Shown here: piece after piece, positions 41,861 to 50,682 of the stretch
Numbering within the stretch: position 1 is the first letter of the stretch
How the letters are laid out: the number at the start of each line of letters is the position of its first letter
Source of the DNA: Streptosporangium sandarakinum
Lineage (GTDB): Bacteria > Actinomycetota > Actinomycetes > Streptosporangiales > Streptosporangiaceae
Direction of reading: 5' to 3'
Assembly: GCF_013409935.1 (NCBI RefSeq)
Contig: NZ_JACCCO010000001.1
Coordinates: forward strand, 1,364,001 to 1,428,000
Length of the DNA stretch: 64,000 nt
The notes under the pieces: model-generated
Database searches by the model: none
Seen by the model: the letters and a program-made list of their open reading frames with translations, nothing else
Told to the model about the DNA's origin: nothing
Made by a program: the position numbers and the translations under genes

Positions 41861-42643
41861 GCGCGGGAGCGGGGGGAAGCGGGGAGCGCGGCGTTCCAGG
41901 AAGGCCGCCACGCCCTCGGTGACGTCGGGGCGGCCGAACGACTCGGTCATCAGGCGGACCGCGGCGGCCTCGGCCTCCTCCAGGGTCCGGTTCCAGTCGC
42001 CCCGGACCTGGCGCTTCATCACGGCCATCGACGTCGGCGAGCTGTGGAGCGCCAGCTCGCGGGCGTAGGCCGCGGTCTCCGCCAGGAGGCTCTCCCCCGG
42101 CACCGAACGGCTGACCAGTCCCAGCTCGTACGCCTCGACCCCGGTGAACGTACGGCCGGACAGCAGCAGGTCCATGGCCCGCGCCTGGCCGATCAGCCGG
42201 GGCAGGATCCACGACAGGCCGTACTCGGCGATCAGGCCGCGCCGGGCGAAGGCGGTGGTCCACTTCGCCTCGTCCGCGGTGAAGACCAGGTCGCAGGCGA
42301 GGGCGCAGACCATGCCGAGCCCGGCGCAGGCGCCGTTGACCGCGGCGATGACGGGCTTGCCGAGCGTGGCCGGGAGGGTGACGGAGCGCCGGTCGGGCTC
42401 GCCCTCCCGGCGGTAGGAGCCGTCCAGGACCGCGGTGAGGTCCTCGAAGTCCGCGCCCGCGCAGAAGCCCCGGCCCGCGCCGGTCACGACGACCACCCGG
42501 ACCGCCGGGTCCCGATCCGCCTCGGCGAGCAGGTCGAAGTAGCGGCGTCCCATCGCGTCGGTCCACGCGTTGAGGCGGTCGGGGCGGTTGAACGTCAGCG
42601 TCAGCACGCCCTCGTCGATCGCCGACAGCACCGGGTCAGCCAT
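41855..42643 (-). CDS. Enoyl-CoA hydratase/isomerase family protein
   Basis: 262 residues from the ATG at 42643 (GGGAAGGGA upstream). Crotonase fold: LTFNRPDRLNAWTDAM, VVVVTGAGRGFCAGADFEDL (first oxyanion-hole loop), KPVIAAVNGACAGLGMVCALACDLVF (second loop) and TSMAVMKRQV. Acts in fatty-acid or aromatic acid beta-oxidation; specific substrate not evident. The 228 bp upstream of its start hold no gene. Confidence 0.9.
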   Translation of the reverse strand: MADPVLSAIDEGVLTLTFNRPDRLNAWTDAMGRRYFDLLAEADRDPAVRVVVVTGAGRGFCAGADFEDLTAVLDGSYRREGEPDRRSVTLPATLGKPVIAAVNGACAGLGMVCALACDLVFTADEAKWTTAFARRGLIAEYGLSWILPRLIGQARAMDLLLSGRTFTGVEAYELGLVSRSVPGESLLAETAAYARELALHSSPTSMAVMKRQVRGDWNRTLEEAEAAAVRLMTESFGRPDVTEGVAAFLERRAPRFPPLPRS

Positions 42644-42871
42644 GTCCGCCCGTCCCTTCCCTCGGCCGTTCACATCGGAGCGCCTTCCGACACCGGGGAA
42701 CGCTCCTGCGCCGCCGGGCATCCCGTCACCGGACGGGCGCCGACCAGAACACCGAACCATGTTCTGCTCAGCCCCGCAACGCCACCCGCCGGACGGCACG
42801 GCCCCGCCGTCCGGACCGGCGGAACCCCCGCGCCGCTCCGCCCGGGGCCCGCGAAGCCCCGCGCCGTCCGG

Positions 42872-43495
42872 CTATCGAGGCCGGGCGGCGCGTACGGCCT
42901 CGGCACTCGCGGTGTCGCCCCGCTCCTCCAGCCCGGCGATGACGCCGTCGATGTCCGGCCCCGGCCGGTTCTGGCTGAGCTTGAACTTCGCCTCGACGCG
43001 GCTGATGACCACCTCGACCCCGACGATGGCCCGCAGCTGGCCGGCGACGAACTTCGCGGGGGCGTCGTCCACCGACCAGGCCGGGTCGTTCCCCGCCTCG
43101 TGCAGCTCGGTGAGCCTGCGGACCACCATCTCCGTCCAGGCCGGGTCGTCGTGGACGACCAGCCGGCCGTAGACGTGGGCGGTGACGTAGTTCCAGGTCG
43201 GCACCACGCGGCCGTGCTCGGCCTTCGACGCGTACCACGAGGGCGTGACGTAGGCGTCCGGGCCGCGGACGATGACGAGGGCCTCGCCCTCTACGGGCTG
43301 CCGCCACTGCTCGTTGTTGCGGGCGAGGTGGCCGAGGAGCGCCCCGTGCGGGCCGCCGTCCGGGTCGTACACGAAGGGCAGGAACGTCGCGAGAAGCCCG
43401 GCCGGGGTCACGGTGACCAGGTCCGCCGCGCCCGGGTCGGCCAGGAGGTCGCGTACGGCGTCGGCGTCGGGGACGAAGTGGGCGGGGACGTACAT
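42872..43495 (-). CDS. PaiB-type FMN-binding regulator
   Basis: 207 residues with PaiB family features: MYVPAHFVPDADAVRDLL, LLGHLARNNEQWR, SWYASKAEHGRVVPTWNYVTAHVYG (the flavin-binding split-barrel core) and AIVGVEVVISRVEAKFKLSQNRP. Named as negative transcriptional regulators of sporulation/protease genes in Bacillus, but they may be flavin enzymes. Confidence 0.88.
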   Translation of the reverse strand: MYVPAHFVPDADAVRDLLADPGAADLVTVTPAGLLATFLPFVYDPDGGPHGALLGHLARNNEQWRQPVEGEALVIVRGPDAYVTPSWYASKAEHGRVVPTWNYVTAHVYGRLVVHDDPAWTEMVVRRLTELHEAGNDPAWSVDDAPAKFVAGQLRAIVGVEVVISRVEAKFKLSQNRPGPDIDGVIAGLEERGDTASAEAVRAARPR

Positions 43496-43577
43496 GGTCT
43501 TCTTTCCGTTCCGGTCGAGGAGGTCCGGCAGAGACTGGAGACGCCGACGGGAGACAGACCGGGCGGCGGGAACGCGG

Positions 43578-43608
43578 AAGGCCCCGGGAGCGGGGCTCCC
43601 GGGGCCTT
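43578..43608 (-). terminator. Terminator of tRNA-Asn
   Basis: AAGGCCCCGGGAG (43578-43590) pairs perfectly with CTCCCGGGGCCTT (43596-43608) around CGGGG, six bases past the tRNA 3' end on the minus strand. Confidence 0.8.
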
Positions 43609-43614
43609 CGTTGG

Positions 43615-43687
43615 CTCCCGCGATAGGACTCGAACCTATAACCTGCCGGTTAACAGCCGGCTGCTCTGCCGATTGAGCTACACGGGA
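43615..43687 (-). tRNA. tRNA-Asn (anticodon GTT)
   Basis: 73 nt. Acceptor TCCCGTG (43687-43681) pairs with CGCGGGA; anticodon loop CTGTTAA reads GTT; T arm ATAGG-TTCGAGT-CCTAT; discriminator G. CCA not encoded. Terminator follows. Confidence 0.95.
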
Positions 43688-43855
43688 TTGCGGCTCCGCG
43701 CTGGTCGGGGGGGAAGTTCTCCCCGTTCCTCGCGGCGCAGGAATAGATTAGCGCACTCTGAGAGTGTGTGTCGCATCGAAGCTCGCGGGTAGGTCGGAGA
43801 GGACCGCCCATCCATGGGTAGGGGGTCCTCGCGAAGCGCGGATGTGGAGGTTGAG

Positions 43856-44170
43856 ATGTATCGACTGATGTTCGGGGTGGGTCTCGCGGTGGGCTACGTC
43901 CTGGGAAGCCGGGCCGGTCGGCAGCGCTACGAGCAGATCAAGCGCATGGCCGAGCGGGTGGCCGACAGCCCCGCCGTACAGGAGGCCGCCGGCCTCGTCG
44001 GCGCACGGGTTTCGAAGGCCACCGACATGGCCAGAACCAAGGTGGGCGGTGTGGCCAAGAACAAGCTGCCCTTCCTGCAGTCCGAGAACGGCTCGCAGGC
44101 CGGTGAGAGCGACGACACGGGCACCGGCTGGCCGCAGAAGGAGACCCAGACCGCGGCCGGGCCCTACTAG
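43856..44170 (+). CDS. YtxH-like small membrane-associated protein
   Basis: 104 residues from the ATG at 43856, chosen over 43814 because GGAGGTTGAG stands directly before it. One N-terminal hydrophobic helix (MYRLMFGVGLAVGYVLGSRAGRQRYEQI), an amphipathic helix (MAERVADSPAVQEAAGLVGARVSKATDMA), then a polar tail. Such proteins are common and uncharacterised in actinomycetes. Confidence 0.75.
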   Translation: MYRLMFGVGLAVGYVLGSRAGRQRYEQIKRMAERVADSPAVQEAAGLVGARVSKATDMARTKVGGVAKNKLPFLQSENGSQAGESDDTGTGWPQKETQTAAGPY

Positions 44171-44187
44171 ACCGCAAGGTGCGTGAG

Positions 44188-44224
44188 CACGACGAAGGCC
44201 CCTTTACCAGGGGCCTTCGTCGTG
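44188..44224 (+). terminator. Terminator hairpin after the YtxH-like gene
   Basis: CACGACGAAGGCCCC (44188-44202) and GGGGCCTTCGTCGTG (44210-44224) form a perfect 15-bp stem with loop TTTACCA. The convergent gene at 44324 could also use it. Confidence 0.85.
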
Positions 44225-44323
44225 TCCGGGGTGGAAAGGCGGCCGACCCCGCCATAAGGCGCCTTCCCCGAGCCGGGCCCGCCATGAAACGTCTCTCCGG
44301 GCCACCGGGTCACCGGGCGGCCG

Positions 44324-44785
44324 TCAGACGCCGAAGCTGCGGCGGGCCTCCTCGAGCGCCTGCTCGGCCAGGGCCCGCAGGCCCGGGTCCTCGGGGTCCA
44401 TGCCGCTGTCGAAGACGAACTCCCAGACCGTCCGGTCGTCGTCGGTCCTCCTGGCCACCAGCCGCACTCCCCCGCGCGCGTCCAGCGGGGCGTACTGGCT
44501 CACCACGATCGAGGCGGTCACCCGCTCCCGCACGGCCTCCGGGACGCGGCCGGGCTCGGGCAGCAGCGCCCGGTGCTCCTCGCCCGACGTGGTGACCACC
44601 GTCAGGCCCTCCTCGTCCCACAGCCCCCGGTCCACCCGGAACCACGGCAGCCGGGTCCCCCGGATGTAGAGCGCCCGGTCGGTGGCGATGACGTAGCCGT
44701 CGGGTCCGTCGGCGTAGGTGAGCACCCGGTCGGGCGGCGTGACCGCCTCGCGGACCTCGGCGGGCATGCGGTTGAAGAGCTTCAT
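44324..44785 (-). CDS. Conserved hypothetical protein, PH-like
   Basis: 153 residues starting MKLFNRMPAEVREAVTPPDRVLTYADGPDGYVIATDRALYIRG, a pattern of beta strands resembling bacterial PH-like domains, ending with a helix (DPGLRALAEQALEEARRSFGV). Function unknown. Its ATG overlaps the stop of the GH63 gene (ATGA), so the two are co-translated. Confidence 0.7.
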   Translation of the reverse strand: MKLFNRMPAEVREAVTPPDRVLTYADGPDGYVIATDRALYIRGTRLPWFRVDRGLWDEEGLTVVTTSGEEHRALLPEPGRVPEAVRERVTASIVVSQYAPLDARGGVRLVARRTDDDRTVWEFVFDSGMDPEDPGLRALAEQALEEARRSFGV

Positions 44786-46107
44786 ACGGCCACGCTATCG
44801 GCGAGCAGGTCGAGGGTGAGGGCGGCCGAGGCGGAGAAGTCGCGGCTGCCCCGGCCGCTGCCGTCGAAGGGGTCGAAGCACTCGCGGAAGCCCGCCTGCC
44901 GTACCAGGCGCAGGGTGCCGGCGGCCAGCAGCCGGGCCAGCTCGGTACGGCCGTGCGCGTCGGCCGCCCGCAGCAGCAGCCAGTTGGTGATCACCCAGGA
45001 CGGTCCCCGCCAGTAGCGGGAGCGGTCGAACTGCGGGGAGCGGATCTCGCAGCTCGGCACCGGGTATCCGGCGGCGCCCATGAACCTGGGCGACTCCAGC
45101 ACGCCCACCAGCGTGGCCATCAGGTCGGACGGCAGCCCCGGGTCGAGCAGGGGCCCGAAGGAGCCGACCGCGCAGACCGGGCTGAGCCGTCCGGCCCGCA
45201 GGTCGCGGGCGTGGAAGAGGCCGTCGAGCCAGAGGCGGTCCAGCAGCGCCGCCCGGATCCGCTCCGCCGCCTCCCGGTGCGGCGCGGGGTCGGCCCCCGC
45301 CACCGGCGCCAGCTCGGCGAGCGCCTCGCAGGAGGCCAGCCAGATCCCGTTGAACATCGGGTCCTCGACCGCGAAGGGGTGGTCGCGCAGGTAGGCGGGG
45401 TCGTAGCCGGAGTCGCGGTAGCGGGCGGCCAGCCAGGTGTAGCGGTCGTGGTGACCGGTCTGCGCCTCACCGCTCCGCTCCCGGCCGTGGTAGGCGGGGC
45501 GCAGGGGCGGCAGCGCGTCCAGCGGGGCGTCCCAGACGGGGCTGTCGTCCATCCCCGACTCCCAGGGATGCACGATCGCCGCCAGCCCTCCCCCGCCGAG
45601 GTCCCGGGTGACGGCGAGGTGGTCGTGCTGCGCGACGAGCATCGGGTACACCAGGCGGACCAGCGCCGCGGCCTCGTCGCGGTCGGTCGCGTGCCGCCAC
45701 ACCCACCACAGGGCCAGGGCCTGCGACGGCGGCTGGGTCAGCCCGGAGGTGGGCACCCGGTTCGGGGCCTCCGGGCGGTCCCGCGACCGCCAGAACGAGG
45801 GGCCGGGGAAGTACGTCTCGGCGTGGGAGTGGCGGGAGGGGTGGAAGACGATGTGCGGCACCATGCCGGTGCGCCACCGGCCCTCCATCAGGCTGAGCAG
45901 CTCCGTGCCGGCCCGGCGGGTGTCCCAGCGGGCCAGGCCGGCGACGACGAAGGCCGCGTCCCAGTTCCACTGGTGCGGGTAGAGGCCGGGCGCGGGCACG
46001 GTGCAGGAGCCCGTCCGGTTCGCGCCGAGCACGGACCACGCCTCACGCCCGAGCGCGCCGTTGTCCAACGCGGGCCGCGCTTCCATTCGCCCAGTCTGCT
46101 CCCGCAA
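44782..46107 (-). CDS. GH63-type glucosylglycerate/mannosylglycerate hydrolase-like enzyme
   Basis: 441 residues; an alternative ATG at 46086 is possible. (alpha/alpha)6-barrel features: GLYPHQWNWDAAFVVAGLARWDTRRAGTELLSL, GMVPHIVFHP, HPWESGMDDSPVWD and RYWRGPSWVITNWLLLRAA. The ESGMDDSP segment holds one catalytic acid. Mycobacterial relatives hydrolyse glucosylglycerate, a compatible solute stored under nitrogen stress; that specificity here is inferred from motif similarity. Confidence 0.82.
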   Translation of the reverse strand: MREQTGRMEARPALDNGALGREAWSVLGANRTGSCTVPAPGLYPHQWNWDAAFVVAGLARWDTRRAGTELLSLMEGRWRTGMVPHIVFHPSRHSHAETYFPGPSFWRSRDRPEAPNRVPTSGLTQPPSQALALWWVWRHATDRDEAAALVRLVYPMLVAQHDHLAVTRDLGGGGLAAIVHPWESGMDDSPVWDAPLDALPPLRPAYHGRERSGEAQTGHHDRYTWLAARYRDSGYDPAYLRDHPFAVEDPMFNGIWLASCEALAELAPVAGADPAPHREAAERIRAALLDRLWLDGLFHARDLRAGRLSPVCAVGSFGPLLDPGLPSDLMATLVGVLESPRFMGAAGYPVPSCEIRSPQFDRSRYWRGPSWVITNWLLLRAADAHGRTELARLLAAGTLRLVRQAGFRECFDPFDGSGRGSRDFSASAALTLDLLADSVAV

Positions 46108-46195
46108 CGACGAGGAGAAAAGGTTCGGATCTGCTATCGGCCGATTCGCGCCCCGCCGCCGGGCGGGCCGCGACCGCGCCGGGACACCCCGGAAA

Positions 46196-46233
46196 CGGGC
46201 TCCGGGAACGGCTCCGGGAACGGCTCCGGGAAC
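46196..46233 (+). repeat. 12-bp tandem repeat, three copies
   Basis: GGCTCCGGGAAC repeats at 12-bp period immediately before the sigma-gene terminator, in the 190-bp spacer between the GH63 and sigma factor genes. Confidence 0.75.
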
Positions 46234-46279
46234 GGCGAAGGCCCCGGGGAGCTGAGGTCGCTCCCGGGGCCTTCGCCGT
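46232..46279 (-). terminator. Terminator of the sigma factor gene
   Basis: A 20-bp stem with a single bulged G: left arm 46232-46252, loop TGAGGTC, right arm 46260-46279. It lies 20 bp past the sigma gene's stop on the minus strand and contains the same AAGGCCCCGGG core as the two terminators near 44 kb. Confidence 0.85.
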
Positions 46280-46299
46280 ACGGATGTCCCGGCGGACGC

Positions 46300-47448
46300 T
46301 CAGTCGAGGTAGTCGCGGAGCATCTGGGCGCGGGTCGGGTGGCGGAGCTTGGCCAGCGTCTTGGACTCGATCTGGCGGATCCGCTCCCGCGTCACGCCGA
46401 ACTCCCGGCCGACCTCCTCCAGTGTCCGGGGGTGGCCGTCGGCCAGGCCGAAGCGCAGCTGGATGATGCGCTGCTCACGCTCGGACAGCGTCGCGAGGAT
46501 GTCGTCGAGCTGGTCCTGCAGCATGATGAAGGCGGCCGCCTCCATCGGCACGACGGCGTCGGCGTCCTCGATGAAGTCACCGAGGTCGGAGTCCTCCTCC
46601 CCGATCGGCGACTGCAGCGAGACGGGCTCCTGGGCGATGCGCTGGATCTCGATCACCCGCTCGATCGGGAGGTCCATCTCCAGCGCGATCTCCTCGGGCG
46701 CGGGCTCGCGGCCGAGGTCCTGGTGGAGCTGACGCTGGACCCGGACGAGCTTGTTGATCGTCTCGACCATGTGCACCGGAATGCGAATGGTGCGCGCCTG
46801 GTCGGCGATCGCCCGCGTGATCGCCTGGCGAATCCACCACGTGGCGTACGTGGAGAACTTGTAGCCCTTGGTGTAGTCGAATTTCTCGACCGCCCGGATG
46901 AGCCCGAGGTTGCCCTCCTGGATAAGGTCCAGGAACAGCATCCCGCGGCCCACATATCTTTTGGCTATCGAGACGACGAGCCGCAGATTTGCCTCGATGA
47001 GGCGCTGCTTGGCGCGGTTGCCCTCCCAGACGAGCTCCCGGAACTCCGGGAAGGCCAGGCGTGAGGCGACGCCGGTCAGCTTGTCCTCGGCGAACAACCC
47101 GGCCTCGATCGACTTGGCGAGCTCCACCTCCTCCTCGGCGGTGAGCAACGGCACCCGGCCGATCTCCCGCAGGTAGATGCGGACCAGATCGCTGGTCGGC
47201 GCGCGTCTGCCGACGTCCTCCTCATCCGAGCGGCCCGGTTCCTCGTCGCCCTGGGGCTCGAGGACCTCCACTCCCTGTTCGGCGAGCATCCGCACGACGC
47301 GTTCGAGCGCGTCGGACGGCAGCTCGGACTTGTCGAGAGCGGCGGCCACGTCATCGACCGTGACGCTCCCGCGCTCTCTTCCCTTCGCGACGAGGTCGGC
47401 CACCTGGTCTACCGATGGCGGCCCACTTGGCAGCACCGATGCACCCAC
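46300..47448 (-). CDS. RNA polymerase sigma-70 factor, primary type
   Basis: 382 residues from a GTG at 47448. Short N-terminal region (no long acidic 1.1), then region 1.2 ([29 protein letters not shown]), 2.1-2.4 ([39 protein letters not shown] and [30 protein letters not shown]), region 3, and 4.2 ([29 protein letters not shown]). All core-binding and -10/-35 recognition parts are present. The position next to dnaG mirrors the dnaG-rpoD pairing of other bacteria. Whether it is the single essential sigma or an HrdA/D-like relative cannot be told from this window. Confidence 0.9.
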   Translation of the reverse strand: MGASVLPSGPPSVDQVADLVAKGRERGSVTVDDVAAALDKSELPSDALERVVRMLAEQGVEVLEPQGDEEPGRSDEEDVGRRAPTSDLVRIYLREIGRVPLLTAEEEVELAKSIEAGLFAEDKLTGVASRLAFPEFRELVWEGNRAKQRLIEANLRLVVSIAKRYVGRGMLFLDLIQEGNLGLIRAVEKFDYTKGYKFSTYATWWIRQAITRAIADQARTIRIPVHMVETINKLVRVQRQLHQDLGREPAPEEIALEMDLPIERVIEIQRIAQEPVSLQSPIGEEDSDLGDFIEDADAVVPMEAAAFIMLQDQLDDILATLSEREQRIIQLRFGLADGHPRTLEEVGREFGVTRERIRQIESKTLAKLRHPTRAQMLRDYLD

Positions 47449-47587
47449 GGGAGACAGTCTGCTGTATTAGGCAGTCAAAATGGCAGACCCATTTTTGTAA
47501 CCGAAGGTAAGGCCGCGATCATTATCGAATCGAGACCTCATTAGGGTTTGGCCGAATGACGGTGTGGAAATCAAAGACCATTACGCT

Positions 47588-49438
47588 TCAGCTTCCCGCG
47601 GCGCGTTCCCGCAGTACCCGCCGCTGCTGCTCCATCGCGACCAGTTCGCCGAACAGGCGGTTGTACTCCTGCTGCTCCTCGACCGGGTTGGTCCGCTCTA
47701 GCTGGGATTTGAGCTGGTCGAGCGCACGAGAGACCTTGATCAGCTCAAGAGCCGTCAGCATCCCCGTGGCATAGGGTTCCTCTTTCATCTGGTCGACCCG
47801 GATCTCCTCAACGGCGAACCGCGTCACGAGCCCGCTCAGCGTCTCGTTCGCGCTTCCCAACAGCCGGTCCACCCACTCTCGTCCCCCGGCGCCAGCAGCC
47901 GCCACGCCCCCCACCTCGGCGATGAGCCGGTAAAGGGCCGCGCACTCGGGAACAGTGAATGCATCCTCTCCGATCGCGTCGAACCCCGGCCCTAGGAGCG
48001 CCGGGCGCTGCACGGCCAGTTTGAGGATCTCGGTTTCCATGCGGATCGCGGAATCGGCCAGATCGGCACTCCTATGGGCCGCCTTCCTCCGGGAAGCGGC
48101 CTGCTTTGCCCCTCCGGACACTTCCATGATCCGGCTCAGCACGAAGCTCTCATCCTGGAAGCCGAGCCAGCGATCCAGGTTCACCGCGTAGAGCTTGCGC
48201 AGGCCCTGGTCCCTAATGCGAGCTACGAAGGGCGCGGCGGCGTCGAGAGCGGACAGCCGCCCCTCGTTGGTGGTGACGTCGTAGTTGGAGACCAGGTTGC
48301 GGATCGCAAACTCGAATAGCGGTTTCCTCGTGGCTACCAGATCGCGCACAGCGGCGTCGCCGTGCCTGATGCGCAGATCACAGGGGTCGAGCCCATCGGG
48401 CTGCACGGCCACGAAGGTCTGGGTGGCGAACTTCTGGTCGTCGGCGAAGGCCCGCAGCGCCGCCTTCTGGCCGGCCGCGTCGCCGTCGAAGGTGAAGATC
48501 ACCTCTCCCTGGGAAATCGAACGGTCCATCAGTAGCCGCCGCAGCACCTTGATGTGCTCGGCGCCGAACGCGGTGCCGCAGGTCGCCACCGCCGTCGGCA
48601 CGCCCGACAGGTGGCAGGCCATCACGTCGGTGTAGCCCTCGACGATCACCGCCTGGGAGCGCCGGGAGATCTCCCGCTTGGCGAGGTCGACGCCGTAGAG
48701 GACCTCGCTCTTCTTGTAGAGGGGGCTCTCGGGGGTGTTGAGGTATTTCGGGCCGTCCTCGGCGTCGTTGAGCTTGCGCGCGCCGAAGCCGATCACGTCG
48801 CCGGTGATGTCGCGGATCGGCCAGATGAGCCGCCCGCGGAACCGGTCGATCGGGCCCCGGCGCCCCTCCTTGGCCAGCCCTCCCTTGACGAGTTCGGCGG
48901 CGGTGAACCCGCGGGCCATCAGGTGCCGGGTGAGCGCCTCCCACTCGGCGGGGGCGTATCCCACGCCGAAGCGCTCGGCGTCGGCCCGCTCGAACCCGCG
49001 CTCCGACAGGAACCTGCGCCCGGCCGCCGCCTCCGGGGCGGTCAGCCTGGAGGCGTAGAACTCCGCCGCCGCCCGGTGCGCCTCGATCAGCCGGCTGCGC
49101 TCGCCCTGCTCCCGGCCGGGGACGTATCCCCCCTGCTCGTAGCGGAGCTGGATGCCCGCGCGGTTCGCCAGCTGCTCGACGGCCTCGGCGAACGACAGGT
49201 GCTCCAGCCGCCGGACGAAGGTGATGACGTCGCCGCCCTCGCCACAGCCGAAGCAGTACCAGTAGCCGCGGGCGGGCGTGACGTTGAACGACGGGCTCTT
49301 CTCGTCGTGGAAGGGGCACAGCCCCTTCAGGTTGCCGCCGCCCGCGTTGCGGAGCTGGATGTGCTCGCCCACGATGTCGGCGATCGGTGAGCGCTCCCGT
49401 ACGAGCGCGATGTCGTCGTCACTGATCCGGCCTGCCAC
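47588..49438 (-). CDS. dnaG: DNA primase
   Basis: 616 residues. N-terminal CHC2 zinc finger (GLCPFHDEKSPSFNVTPARGYWYCFGCGEGGD), TOPRIM core (AVIVEGYTDVMACHLSG, VIFTFDGDAAGQKAALRA) and C-terminal helicase-binding region. Synthesises primers for replication. The 3' third of the gene (about 47590-48400) uses visibly more A/T at third positions than the 5' part and its neighbours. Confidence 0.95.
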   Translation of the reverse strand: MAGRISDDDIALVRERSPIADIVGEHIQLRNAGGGNLKGLCPFHDEKSPSFNVTPARGYWYCFGCGEGGDVITFVRRLEHLSFAEAVEQLANRAGIQLRYEQGGYVPGREQGERSRLIEAHRAAAEFYASRLTAPEAAAGRRFLSERGFERADAERFGVGYAPAEWEALTRHLMARGFTAAELVKGGLAKEGRRGPIDRFRGRLIWPIRDITGDVIGFGARKLNDAEDGPKYLNTPESPLYKKSEVLYGVDLAKREISRRSQAVIVEGYTDVMACHLSGVPTAVATCGTAFGAEHIKVLRRLLMDRSISQGEVIFTFDGDAAGQKAALRAFADDQKFATQTFVAVQPDGLDPCDLRIRHGDAAVRDLVATRKPLFEFAIRNLVSNYDVTTNEGRLSALDAAAPFVARIRDQGLRKLYAVNLDRWLGFQDESFVLSRIMEVSGGAKQAASRRKAAHRSADLADSAIRMETEILKLAVQRPALLGPGFDAIGEDAFTVPECAALYRLIAEVGGVAAAGAGGREWVDRLLGSANETLSGLVTRFAVEEIRVDQMKEEPYATGMLTALELIKVSRALDQLKSQLERTNPVEEQQEYNRLFGELVAMEQQRRVLRERAAGS

Positions 49439-49652
49439 GCCGCGAGTCTAGTCGGGCGTCCCGACAGGTCGGCGTCCCCGCGACGTTCCCGAGGCGCCTC
49501 CGAGGCGTGCTCACGGCTTCTCCGCGGCGCCTCCGCGGCCGGGCCGGGACGGGGCCGCGGGACGGCGGACTTTCCCAAATGGTTCATGACGGACAATGAG
49601 GTCGGTTACAAATGTAAGGGCTGTTTCTCGATAGGTTACGCGGGTGGAGATC

Positions 49653-50561
49653 ATGCGATCGGGGCACAAAGCACGACTGGCCGTCGTGACCGGCGCGGTG
49701 CTCGTCACCGGGGCCTGCGGCTCGGCCGGCGGGGCGACGAGCGTCAGCGCGCGACCGGCCCCCCTTTCCCAGGCGGTCGCCGCGACGGCCACGGCGACCC
49801 CGGAGACCCCGGAGACCCCGGCGGCGACGGGAAGCCCGGCGCCGGGAGCCACGGGGACGCCCGCCCCCCGGGTGCCACCGCAGACCCTGCGGCGCCCCAA
49901 GGCCGACGAGCCGGTGCGGGTGCCGCCGCCCAAGCTCTCCGACTTCACCTACTCATTCCCCGTCCAGGGGTGCCGGGTGACGTACCAGAGCCAGCTCCTC
50001 GTGCTGCCCAAGACCACCATCTGGGCGGCCAAGGGCTGCTCGTTCGTCTCCCCGGTGAACGGCGTGGTCGACGAGGTCAACGTCAAGAACCGGTGGACCG
50101 CCTCCACCGACCGGGGTGCCGACCGCGAGGGCCGCTTCGTGACCGTCGTCGGCGACGACGGCGTGCGCTACCTCGGCGGTCACCTGGAGCGGGTCGCCCC
50201 GGGGATCGTCCCGGGCCGGAGGGTGACCGCCGGCCAGATCCTCGGCCAGGTCGGCAACTCAGGCAACGCCCGCTCCACGGCCAGCAACCTCTACTTCGCG
50301 ATCTCCTGGAAGACCGATCCCTCGCTCTGGTGGGTACGGCGCGGCATGGTCAACCCGTGGAACTACCTGGACGCCTGGCTCAACGGCAACCGCACCCTGT
50401 CCCCGCGCGACGAGATGACGGCCGTCAGGAACCGGACCGGCGCGGCACCCAGGTGCGCGACCCTGTGCGCCTCGAAGCCGAAGCCGAAGTCCAAGCCCAC
50501 CGAGCGCCCGCCGCGGCCCGACGACAAGCACATCACGGTGGGCACGCTCAGCGGCGGCTGA
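49653..50561 (+). CDS. M23-fold (LytM-like) lipoprotein
   Basis: 302 residues from the ATG at 49653, five bases after GGTGGAG. Signal peptide with a lipobox (VLVTGACGS), a Thr/Pro-rich linker (residues ~45-90), then a peptidase-M23 fold (SFVSPVNGVVDEVN, RYLGGHLERVAPGIVPGRRVTAGQILGQVGNSGNA, SNLYFAISW). The usual metal-binding H-x-H is not evident: the final strand reads YFAIS. It may bind peptidoglycan without cleaving it. The 213 bp upstream, partly AT-rich, carry the promoter region. Confidence 0.72.
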   Translation: MRSGHKARLAVVTGAVLVTGACGSAGGATSVSARPAPLSQAVAATATATPETPETPAATGSPAPGATGTPAPRVPPQTLRRPKADEPVRVPPPKLSDFTYSFPVQGCRVTYQSQLLVLPKTTIWAAKGCSFVSPVNGVVDEVNVKNRWTASTDRGADREGRFVTVVGDDGVRYLGGHLERVAPGIVPGRRVTAGQILGQVGNSGNARSTASNLYFAISWKTDPSLWWVRRGMVNPWNYLDAWLNGNRTLSPRDEMTAVRNRTGAAPRCATLCASKPKPKSKPTERPPRPDDKHITVGTLSGG

Positions 50562-50682
50562 CCTCCGTACCCTCCGCACGGCCCGGCCGTACGGCCCGGA
50601 CCCGCCGGCCCGGCGGGACGCATGACCTGACGGGCGCGGCCGGGCCGGGCGCGTGACCGGGTGAGGCCGCGGCCCGCGCCGG

